Source: Megalonaias nervosa
Lineage: Eukaryota; Mollusca; Bivalvia; Unionida; Unionidae
Length of the DNA stretch: 64,000 nucleotides
Reading direction: 5' to 3'
NCBI GenBank assembly: GCA_016617855.1
Contig: JAECUM010017202.1
Coordinates: 1 to 64,000, forward strand
Made by a program: the position numbers and the translations under genes. Below, in pieces: positions 13,601 to 25,900 of this stretch. Under the pieces are notes generated by a model that worked only from the letters and a program-made list of their open reading frames with translations, made no database searches and had not been told where the DNA came from. Every line of letters starts with the position of its first letter. Position 1 is the stretch's first letter.

Positions 13601-16600
13601 TGCCATCGCATTATAAGCAGAATCACGTTATAATGAATCACGTTATAATGGGTTTTACCTGTACATAATTCTACTAACCATATGATGAGGAATTACTGTA
13701 CCTAATTCTACAAAAAATATGGTGACGAATTACTGTAGCTAATTCTACTAAACTTACGGTGAGAAATTACTGTACCTAATTGACCTATCGCCACTTGTCA
13801 GTGATGCTTATCAATTAACCAATCAACGAGCATAAATTTGACACAACTACAGGCACTGCTTTCATCCGCCATTTTCCTCCGACAAGCCGCTTGTGGCAAC
13901 AATGAATTGATTGTGATAGGTATTTACAAATGTTGCCTTGATTTGTTGATTTCTCCATGGATAATGGTGAAAAGGAGTCAGTGTGAACCTTGTAATTCTG
14001 ACAGTCGATATCCAGATCGTCTAAATGGACGAATTAGATTTAATCCTTTCCAAAACATACACGAAACTTTGATGGATAAAGGCCTTTTTTTTGTGGTCGC
14101 GTGTATGATCAGATGAATATGACATAGCTGCCAACTGTCCCGTTTTTTCTGTGTTTGTCCTGTATTTTGGACCTGAATACGGGTGTACGTTTTTTTTGCG
14201 AAAACATACGTTTTTTTAATAAAAAAAAAATTAATAAAAATTTCCTTGCAATTTTCAGTGTAGAACGGGCACTCGGTTCCACTCTGATAGAAATCTATCG
14301 CATGTATCCAGGAATACAGTTCTACAATATGATTGGTTCATTCAAAATCAAGGATACCATGCCTGCCTTTATCTGCCATATTGGATTTCGCAAACAGTTA
14401 CCGCTACCACTGTGTCTCATCTTCGTAATATTCAACTTCTAATCATGTTGAATAGGAAAGCAGAATATTCAGACTTTTCACCAGAAAAGACAAGAAAACA
14501 GAACTGAAGGGACAATTGTGCCATCTTGTTTAGATTTGTGAAATCATCTCGTAAAGGAGAAGACTTTACGTTTTGGAAATCGTGTAATGTGATTTCGCTG
14601 TTGGGCGTGGAGGCGCACATGAAATACAAGAGCACGATAAAGCTGATAAAACATCAGCTTGCTGCTTCATCATAGACAACTCAGCCTGAACTTGGACGTA
14701 TATAAATACCAGGGAGAACCTTGATGTAATTTGATCGAAATTTGGTTTATTAAGTTTCTTTTAGAAATGAACCTTCCTCTTTCAGTTACTAGTGTTGCTG
14801 GCGATTTATTTTGCACGCGTTTTCCAGACAGTAAAATTGCAAAGGATTACTCGTATGCTAGAATGAAAACAGTTCAGTAAGAAAATCACACAGAATTGAG
14901 ATTATCAATGACAGTTGGTACATTGGAATCGATAATAATTGAAAAAATAAACAAGGTGTGGAAAAGGTTCCTATAAACAGCTTGTGTCTGAGTGTGTTGC
15001 ACTCTTGCACCTTCTGAATGGGCACCCGAATGGAACAGGTGCCCGTCCAGAAGGTACAAGTGTGCAACACATGCATCTTTGACATTAAATAATTAAGTAA
15101 GGCACTGTCCTACCTTACTGATGGTTGTATATGTTGTAAGTAGTTACATATGCATTAAAATTTTAAAAATCAGTTTTTGGTCCTGAAAATCAGTATTTTT
15201 TTCATAAGCAATCAGTATTTTTGTACTTGGGGGTTGGCAGCTATGATATGAAAACAATTGATGGCACTTGCAACATGTTTGTTTGCATAAATGTATGTAG
15301 AAAGCATGTCTCGTCGATGGCTTGAAGAAAAAAAAGAAATGTAATTTAAAAATATATGTAAAAATAAATGTTTCTGGAATATGGGTGGAGAACCCCCTAA
15401 CTTTCGGGCTTTGATGTATATTATTTTTCTTGTATAGGAAGGACTGAACAACCCCAGACTGTATTATTTTAAAGTTTACAAATTTACATTTTATTGTTTG
15501 ATTGTCCCAAAAATAATAATTTATTGCCTCAATCTTTCAGACACTTGAGTGACTCTTTACTTTCTCATTGGGCAGAAGGAGGGTTGGGGATATAAAAATG
15601 TAATAATAAAGAAGTACAAAAACAACGGTTTCAGATAATTATCGTCTGATATATTAAGCATGCAATTACATGTTTACATCAACAGACATCACTGATCAAA
15701 ATTCCATCTGACAAACATAGTAGAACTTTAAAATTATTATGTACAACAATATACTTCTGAACAGCAATTATTTATGATTTTGTTATTAATTTTTAATTCA
15801 TTTACTTCCAAGGCACCATAAACATAAGCCAGATAAAATTAATAAGGATAAGATTATATACTGAATACATCAGTATCTTTTGCAGCGAATTTTCATTTAC
15901 ATGAATAAGTTCTTGAGCATCTTTGAAATTGATTTTTATTATTTACTGAAAAAAAAAACTTAGGTTATTACTATACGAACTTGAACTACAAATATAAATA
16001 TTGTCTACTGTAGTATAATTATGCAACATTGTAATTTTAAATTTTTAAGAATAATACAAATCATTTTTAATGAACATATCACTTAAACTGAAACATACTT
16101 TTTGCCATATACTGCATGTTTGTCGGAGGTTAACAGGTCATCATGTCATGTGATTTGGTAGGTGGAGCGAGTATCATCTCACGTAAGGTCAATTCTACTG
16201 ACCTTATGGTGAGGAATTACTATACCTAATTCTACTGACCTTCTGGTGAGGAAATATTGTACCTAATTCTACTGACTTTAGGAGGAGGAATTATTGTACC
16301 TAATTCTACTGACCTTATGGTGAGGAATTACTGTACCTAATTCTACTGACCTTATGGTGAGGAATTACTATACCTAATTTTCTACTAACCTTATGATGAG
16401 GAATTATTGTATCTAATTCTACTGACCTTATTGTGAGGAATTACAATACATAATTCTACTGACCTTATGATGAGGAATTATTGTACCTAATTCTACTGAC
16501 CTTATGGTGAGGAATTACTGTACCTAATTCTACTGACTTTATGGTGGGGGCCCCGAGTGGCCGAGTGGTCTAAAGCGCTCTCCGTTATGGATCACTGCCA

Positions 16601-19600
16601 TCTCACCTCTGTCTGCGTGGGTTCGAGTCTAGGATTCAGCGAATGTGGATATGTGAGAAAGCTTGCCAGTAGCTTCTCGTGGGTTGGCGGTTCTTTCCGG
16701 GGATTTCCCGGTTTCATCCTCCACCATTATTACTGGCCGCCATGTATAGCCTATCGTGTGCTGAAAAATGGCATTAAGCCCCAGAACAACAACAACAACA
16801 ACAACTACTGACCTTATGGTGAGGAATTACTGTACCTAATTCTACTGACCTTATGATGAGGAATTACTGTACCTATTTCTACTAACCTTATGGTGAGGAA
16901 TTATTGTACCTAATTCTTCCAACCTTTTGGTGAAGAATTACTAGTACATGTAGTAATTCTACTGACCTTTAACATATGATGTTTTGTTGTCAAATAGTAG
17001 GATCATTGCACTAGAGAAATGTGTTTGCTGTTACATGTATTGTGCAATGTGTGTGATTTTGTGGGTTTGCATTTTTGTGATTTTGGGGAAATGACATTGT
17101 CAGTATTGAAATTCATTGATGTGGGAACTTGTCCTGTTCTTTCAACAGACTAAGTAATGTCTGTTGTTTTGTTAAATTTGTGGTTGGTAAAAACTGCAAA
17201 ATCTATGAAAAATTGAGGTAACCAACAAAAAAGTAATGAAATCACAGTATGCTTATGAAAAAACAGTTTTAGTCAAAATAGGGAGAAATAAAAATGTTTA
17301 ACAGCTAATTTAATTTTAAATGAGAAAGCATATATTGCTTTTAAAGTAAGCAGAAGGTTAAACCATTGGCTCAGCTTCCCTTAGCATACACAATGATGCC
17401 CCAGTGCTAGACATCACTATAAACTGCCACACTGCAGACATCATAGCGATATGACTGAAAAATTGCTAAAGCTATATTAAAAATCCAAATCACACACACA
17501 CACACACTGTTGAAAGATTAAGACTACGCAGGTTACTTGTTGATTTACATAAACTATTTATCACATATTCTTCACAATGATTGGTACATCACATGATAAA
17601 TTTGCAAGTTCCAATTGGCTGACTAGAGGATGCTATGCAAGTTTATGGGATATTGTACCTGTTCCAGCAGGCACTGTTGCCATGCACTGACTTTATCTGA
17701 TTTCACATGATGTGATGTACTAAATCTATCTCCTTTTTCCTTGGGAACTGTTCTCCGATAGTGTTGTCTGAGAGTATTGCATTTGTCTTTGGCTCTATAC
17801 CCACAAGACATCATTATAGTAGAACTGTTCCCTTGGGCAAAAGTAATAATAGGACATTAGCATCATGATGTCACATCTTGAAAATCATGCTGTGACAAGA
17901 CACCCCACAAGGGCACCAAGCAGTGATCATAGAGAACAAATTATCCATCCTCTGAACTCCTGCTTGAACTATGCGATGAAAAAGGTTGGAAGGAAATGGT
18001 CAGTAACGTTTAACACAATTTCTTTTTCTTATTTCAGAGGACTGGAAGATGTAGGTTGTTCCTTTTTCCATAAAACTACAGGACTTGGCCTTAGTGAACG
18101 GGGCAAAAAGTAAGTTGCAACCGTTAAATCTGGAAAGTCAAGTGCATACTTGAATTTAAGCGCATGGGTCATCCGGTATTTTTATAGCAACAATATATAT
18201 TTATCTAGAAGAAAATGTTTAAGTTGTAATTTATATTTTAATCATTCTTTTGTAACTCCTTGCCTTTTGTGAAAAGTATTCTCCATAGTGTTCGCATTTC
18301 CATCTATCCATCCATCGCACTTTGATTTCCACTCTGTAACCTTTAATCCATTTGTAATTCTTAGTTAATTTTGGTATAATTTTACGCCTTCATTAGGGTC
18401 CTACCTTGAAGGTCAAGGTCATGGCTCGATATTTGAAATTTTCCAAACAGTTTTCATTCCATACTGTAACTTTAAAGCCATTTGATATTAATGGATACAT
18501 GTTCATCTTGATAAAGCTTCACATATCAATTTTCAGGCCATTAGCACAGTTTTTCAAAATTTGTTTTCAATTTTAAAACTTGTTATAACTTGGCCATTTT
18601 TGGACCTTTAAATATCAGGATTTTGTACATTACACTAATGAGAGGAATACTAAAATATTAGGACCTTTAGTATGAGAGTTTCTGTATATTACACTAATGA
18701 GGAAGACTAAAATATGGACTCTAAATATCAGGGACTTTCTATATTACACTAATGAGATGAAGACTTAAATACGGACCTTTAATATCAGGGACTTTATATA
18801 TCACACTCCTAACAACATTTCATTTTGTTCTCCATGCCAAATTTTTCTTCTATCAAGTACTGGTAACATTTAATTGTCATGGTGGGAAGAGGACATAGAG
18901 TAGTGTCCCACAGAAGCTTGTTTAGTGGAATGATAATCTATTAAATCTTGTAAGCCAGCTGAATTACCCTCACTATGAATGTGATTTTCACATAATGCGT
19001 TATGCTTGTCTCTCTGATTTAAAATCGGTTTGTGACCAAATGCAAGAGCAAGGGTTATGGAATTAGTTTTATGTTCAAGTCAGTTTCTCATGTACTTTGG
19101 TTAATGTCCATGTTCCATTAACTCATTTTTAATTGGCTCATACAATATAATTCTTTTTCTTTACAGGAGAGTTCTGTATGGTGTCAATTGTATTGATGTC
19201 CATGTTTCTCCAATATTTGTTCTTTTTTACAAAGAGGTGAGTAGTAAAAAATCCATTTATATTATATATGCATGTAAATATTCTTATAGAAGAAAAATTC
19301 TTTCCTCATTCAACAAATTCTTTCCATGGAGACTGAATAAGCTGCTTGGGCCTTACAACTTGGGTGTTACTCTGTAATTTCCTTTTAGAAAATTATGTTG
19401 TCGGTTGGTACTGTTATTTGTATGTTAATACATACATATCATAATTTGATTTATGTGACATGTAACACCTCACAATGTCCCAAATCATGAATGTTTCAAG
19501 GTCTTTTCACTCTATTTTTGAAATAAAAGCAGCATTTCTGGTAATGTAATAAATAGAATATTACATTGGTGCTCATTTCAAATGAAATTTATAAAACTCA

Positions 19601-19946
19601 TTGAATAATTTCAATCTTTTGCTCAACAAGACTCACAAAGGAAAGAAATTACTTGTCTCACTTCACAGATCATTTGGAATGATGAGTACTTATGTAACAT
19701 ACTCTCTGTATAATGTGACTCAAAGGGTAATTAGATAGGGTAATTAGATAGGTTAGTTACAGTAATTAGATAGGGTAATTAGGATTATTAGAATTGGTAC
19801 ATTTTTCATGGAAGTATATTATAGGAAGGACAACTGATCACATTGCCTGTCAGTGCAATATCATTTGTTTTCATCGGAATGATTAAGCATCCCTCTTAAA
19901 AGACATGTATGTACATGCACACTCAATTGCTGTCTCTGCGGAACAA

Positions 19947-19981
<35 letters not shown>

Positions 19982-22900
19982 CACACACACACACCTCTGC
20001 TTATTTTCTGTTTCCAGAGGATAATATTAATGCACAAAATAATTTTGCTTGTTCTCACCTGTTGTGTATTTTTTAAAGCATGTACATGGTTAGCTGCTGA
20101 TTCCTGTTTGTGCTGAGCTTTGATATTTGACCTGATGGGAAGAAATTAATACTTTAAGTTTGTGTTTTGAAGTTTTAACTTCCCTCATTTGAATAAAAGT
20201 TTAACAGTCCTCTGTTAAAGTGATAAATATGTAAAGAAAGCAGTCTTTCATGGTGTGTTACATTTTTTTTGTAGGTCTGTTTTAGAATAAAAAATGCTTG
20301 AACACAACATAGTCTTCTTTTTGATAAGATAAACTTTAGAATGTCAGACAAACATAACAACAGATGGATAAAATTAGGAAGAGAGTGCAGATAGATAGAA
20401 ATTGATTGACACCGAGGGAGCAGATAACTTAGATATCAGTGGATGGTTGTAAAAATGATCCGATGGATTGATAAAGAGATGAACATATAAATGGATAGAT
20501 TGGAAGAGAGCTGGTGGATATCTTTCTTTATTTCAAGTCATTGATCCAGGAAGTCTATATTTTCAAGTATAATAAGATTTTAATTAACTAGAGGGCGGTC
20601 AATATTTGTGTTTTTTTATGCGTTGTGGCTTTTTATGTGACGTTTGTGCTCCCACACGGTATTATTGGAATGTATTGGTTGATTGCTATTAGTGTACAAT
20701 GCATTTATATTTCTGCTTGTTTAAGTGACAATTGTTGTGAGTTTGTGAACACTTTCAGGCTGTGAATTCTGTTTTGTTTTGTCGTGATTGTCATTTGAGT
20801 CAAACATGATAATGAAATGCAATGTCTTTTAAAGTTAGAAGGGGCACACATGAGAGGTGCCTTGCCGGTACAAAGTGCTCCCTGGCCTCAGACTTGCCAG
20901 TGTGTGCAATTTATTCTCAGAAAATATCTGGTCCATGGTCTTACATATTAGTGTCAAAAGAAATGAGAAATGTGTAAAGTATCTTGTTTGGAATAGTATG
21001 ATGAATTACAAGTGTTGTGGGGATGTCACGATGGTTGCCCCACCATCCAAAATGAGATCTGTGAGCATTAGATATTTGGTGCCCACTGTGATGATTACAT
21101 TGGCAGAAGTTGAAGAATACAAGTTGCAGAAATTTCTTCCCAGACACTGTTACAATTGCAGACATGCCAGCTGGCTCAAGTAGCTACAATGCAGTTGCTA
21201 AATTTAGGACAGTTTGTTACAATACATCTGTCGCAAACCTCCATGGATAATTTGGGCTTATGGGGAGCACTCCCTCCATATCTAAGCAGCCCAGAGGGTG
21301 CAGGTACCCCCCACATGTCCGAGCATGGTCTTTGGGCCTGTAAATCTGGTTGCATGTTATTTTTTATTGAATCCTGATGATAATTTTGACATTCTTTTAT
21401 GCTATATAGTGCTGTTCTGGCCAGCTAGCCCAGCCATCTGGCTGGCCATTTCTATTGGCAATTACTGGAGATCTGTCACTTTGGCAGGCTATGTCACATG
21501 CTGGCTGATAGTGCTGTGGTCAGTGGAACATTATGGGATCAGACTGAACATGCAGTCCATTTGGCTGCACCTTCTGCATGTGTAGTTTTTTTAAACTGGC
21601 CAGCTGACAGCCTTGCAAAGGGATGAATTCACTATTGAATCAATCATCCAGCTGGTTGTCCATCATACTCTCAGACCATCCATACTGGCAAAACTTACTC
21701 AGGTATAGAACTCATCTTCGGGCACTAGATAAAAATATTGCAATGGTGAATATGGCTACACTTTTTGTTGTACAATGTGGACAAGAGTGTCTTTTTTGCC
21801 ATCTCAAAGATTATTTGTAATATGGTGGCAACATCTTCAGTGTTGGATCTAGCATAGCTGCTAATATTTTGGCTTGCCGGAAAAGCTGACAGCAGTCATA
21901 CGTAGAAATCAATGGCTAGGATTGCCAAGGTCATTAACAGGGCTGCACACCATTTTATGATTAATGCTTTGATGGCTTTTGCCAATTTAGATGTGATATG
22001 AGATGCCTGTCATCGCTCATCATCATGCAAGTTGAACCATTCTCTGGAACTCCATGTGACACTGGAGCACCATCATTATTTTTTGGTAGGATAGAGGAAC
22101 TGAGGAGGTGGGCAGCACATCATCCTTCCAATTTGCCATGCCTACTGGTCAGATAGTCAGGCTGAAACAGTCTCAACCACAATGGAGAGATGATATCAGC
22201 AAAGAGATCAGAACAACTGTCCAATATTAGCAACAGTTTCGACCTCAAGCAAATTTCATTAGGCAACAGGCTTCTTAATTTAGGAGACAGTTTAATAAAG
22301 GTGATGAGAAGCAAGGTTATTCTTTCCCCAAGCCTCTTAACAACCACTGTTGACTCACTTCCTCAACCACCCAGTTGGTGTCAGACTTCATTTCCATTTG
22401 CATTGGATCAAGCTATTTTCAAAAAATGAATGGGGAATCCAGGTTGTTTTGGAGATTCTTCAAGTTTCATTTATCCAGCCCCCTCCCATTTCATCTTCTC
22501 CTTTCTTGATGGATGCTCTGTAAGATTTCTCAGAAAACTGAAGATCCTACAGTTACTTGACAAGCAGGCAGTGGAGATTGCTCAAAAACTACTCCCCAGG
22601 CTTTCATTCCAGGCTCTTTCTAGTGCCACAGGCCAATAGAAAACTTAAGGCCAATCATTTTCCTCGACCAGCTCAGCAAATACATGGCAGTGCCAAAGTT
22701 CAAGATGGGAATAGCTAGGTCAGTAAAACTTTCCATAAAAAAAGGATGAATTTACAATCAGACCAATGCATGTTTGCATGCCCCTATTCACCTGGCTGCA
22801 TGAAAGTTTTCTTGGTTTGCCTACCTAAAGAAGAATAACAGTTTCATAAAGTCCCATATGGCCTCAACACAAGTGCATAAATGTTCACAAAAATTATCAA

Positions 22901-25900
22901 CAACATTGTTTCCCTGTTCCAGTTGTCATTGTCAACAACAGCTGTGACACATCTGCATAACATCCTCCAAAAATGAGAGTCAGTTATATTTTGGTGATGG
23001 GCAGGTACAGTCTTCTACTTTAGGTTACTAGGGTTTTTAGCGAACTGTGAAAATTCAGACCTTGACTGATCCCCTTGACCAAGTTTTCATCGCTCATATA
23101 GGCAGAGTTGATTTCCAACAGAGAGTGGATTACAGCATGAAAGTTCTTGCAACTTCTCTGCTTCGCCACCTTTTCATGCAACCCTTGCAGGTGAGACTCT
23201 GCTGGCCTAGTGGCTCTTCTTGTCAGCTTGATAACTTAGTCAGAATCATGATTGAAGTAGTAGTATTCCCATGTCAGTAGCAGAACAGAAAGTGTATCAT
23301 AGCAGGGATCCCATTGGAAAAGCCCCAAATGGAAATTACAGTTTTGTATGGACACAAGTTTTGTATGATTGGGGTGCCACCTGTTACCTTGTTTCAACAT
23401 GGGATCCGGAGAAATTTCCACTTCATATCAGCCTTCTAGAAATGAAGGCAATAATTAAGGTTTTCAATGTCTGAAGGGACCAAGTCAACATGAAGAAGTC
23501 TTTATAGTGTCAGACAGTTCAGTGGTGGTGGCACACTTCAAAAATGGAGCAGGAAGACCAAATCACCTGACCTATGCATTTTGGTTTGGAAGTTTCTATG
23601 CCAGTAAACACTGCTGAATATACACATACAAATCATACAGACTTCCAGCAGGTGTAGTGCCCTGGTGATTCTTTCAGCAAAGGGCAAGATCTTCATACAG
23701 AATAATCATTTCATTCATTTCTCTTTCATAGGATTTGCATGCTTTGGGGTAGTGATGATAGACCTCTTTGCAACAAGCTGGAATTGTGAATGTGCTATCA
23801 GTACAGATAGGTTTTGGGTCTTTGCCTACCACCACCACTCCATCCCCACTGAGAAAAGTGGTGAAACAAAAAAGTGATTCTTTCTCTTGGAGAAGGTTGG
23901 AGATAAGGATATTGCCCCTCAAGCTCTGTCAATGTGGCTGATGTGTGTTATATGCCTGCATACTCAGAAGTGTCAAATGATCAGAGATTTCAGCTGATGA
24001 AATTTGTAGAACCTTTAAGAGCCTTTCTTTCAAGTGTAACGTTTCAATCCAAGATAGGCTGTTGGCTGACATGCAGATTTAGCCTGTGTAAGTTTTTATT
24101 TCTTGGGTTTAGCTTCATGGAGACAAAACTTTTTGTCTGGTTGGTGTGGCTCTTGCTCAGATGACCACCAGACCAAGTTGACATCAGCATTTTCCTGGGT
24201 TCTCTTGAAAAATTTTTGAGTAAGTATAGTTCAATAATTGTCTGCATGTAGATGCCATGGATCACATGATTGTTGGTTCAGCTACAATCAGATTAGAAGA
24301 GTGGGCTGTCCTTTATGCAGGTATCCAGCCATTCTCTTAATGTGATAGGAGAAAGTAAATTCTTTAGTAAATTCTATTTCTCTAAATACTATAGGTGTTT
24401 AATGTAATTAAATGATATTTACACAAAGAATAGATTCCAGTCAAGCACGTTATGTAGGCCAGTTCAGTGGACACGCACGCTAGTTGGATTGGCTCAGCCA
24501 ATCAGAGACAAGGGTCTGCTGTGCTGAGATAACTGACAGCAGTCATTCACTTTACAAGTGATCAGCGTTGAGAGTGGGCAGTTTGTTTCGTATTATGTTC
24601 TCTTCTTGGTACTAGAACTGTTTGCTGTTGGAACCTGATGGTCTTTCAAGACTCAATCATAAACTGTACTGGAAATATGTGACATAGTTTGAATTTCTAG
24701 GCAGGACGCTAGAATTTGATTTATTTAGATTTCAGTACGACGATGACTTGCAACTTGCCAGATTCTTTTAAGTGGATGTCAAGTAGCACCGTCTGCTGCA
24801 AAACCTATTGTTCTGCTGACCAATTACTAACTTAGAAAAACTGTGTTTGCTTCGTGTATATCACCCTATTGTTCTGCAGACAATTGCTGACGTCTTGTAA
24901 ATCATGGATAAGTTGCAGCAGCTTTCCTCTTCTCGTGGGTACCGTGGTCGTAGAACGGCAAAAACAGACAACAGTGGGATGCTCAGGCACCTAAAAAATT
25001 GGTCAGTGGGAAAACTTTGTCAAAAAATATGTGAAATTAATATTATTGTGCCAACTTCTCTAAAGAAGGCTCAGCTTGTGCAGATCTATGAAGAAAATTT
25101 GAAGCTAATTCAAGATGGCGGCCTAACACGAGCCGTTAGGCCCCTGGATTCTTACTCACCCGCACGGGAGGGTTTGCAGCAGCTCGGGATGATGTCAGTA
25201 CCCACAGAATTGCCCCATACTTAGACGAGACTGGGCTCGGTATTTCTGCCAGCCAGCAGCAAGTCTTTGACAATCTACATATGCAGCTAATCCAGTCCAT
25301 CCATCACGGCGCTCAGCATCAAAAACCAGTCAACGTAGTGCGCAGCTGCAAGCAATAGGAATGCCTTGTTTCGCGCCCACGGTAAGGGTGGGGGCTTTTA
25401 GCACCGGAGAGATTAATCAACAGCAACAACAAATACACCATGTTCATGAGAAGTATACCGTTCTAGTGGAAGCAGTATCATCTCTCCAAGTGGTTGTGTT
25501 AAAAATGCAAACCCAGTTAAATATGTCCAACAATACGGGATATCCGTGTACTGAGACTCAGGCACATACCCTCGCAACAGCGATGTCGGCCACGGAAACC
25601 AGGTCTGGTAGCGCTTCGGCTGTCACAGAGTTTTCTGACCATGGCATGTCCATCTCTGCCCTACCAGATATTGACCCCGTCAGCTCACAATTGCGGAGGG
25701 AGATTATTGCGGGTAAATGGGTGAATTTATCTTTACTTCTAATGCCACATGAATTTGAAGACCAAACATCCATTCAGTCAGGCCAGTGGGGCATGAAGTT
25801 GGTGGGAATGTTTCCTGGTCAAATTTCAAATATTACACAAGTCAGCGACCATAGGCTTTCCAAGAACTTGACTATTAGCGGGTTCATACTGGCGTTTAGC

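Larger units (their letters stand above)
13778..16194 (+). mobile_element. 2.4-kb insertion in the satellite, with THAP-like exon
   Basis: The 37-bp satellite stops at ...cctaatt (13781) and resumes at aattctactg (16191), so AATT is present on both sides of a 2409-bp block (13782-16190). The block starts gacctatcgcc and ends cacgtaaggtc; only about five terminal bases (gacct/aggtc) are inverted, so the TIR is weak. Inside are a THAP-like zinc-finger start exon and the second copy of the 1.1-kb TIR element. It could be a THAP-transposase DNA element (P, Kolobok or related) reduced by deletion. A plain insertion or rearrangement is also possible. Confidence 0.45.

Noticed and set aside
16547..16640. 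Possible genuine tRNA gene (Ser/Leu-like)
   Set aside because: A and B boxes are good, but the head is followed by a SINE body and (AAC) tail and occurs in several dispersed copies with target duplications; the stems do not pair well.
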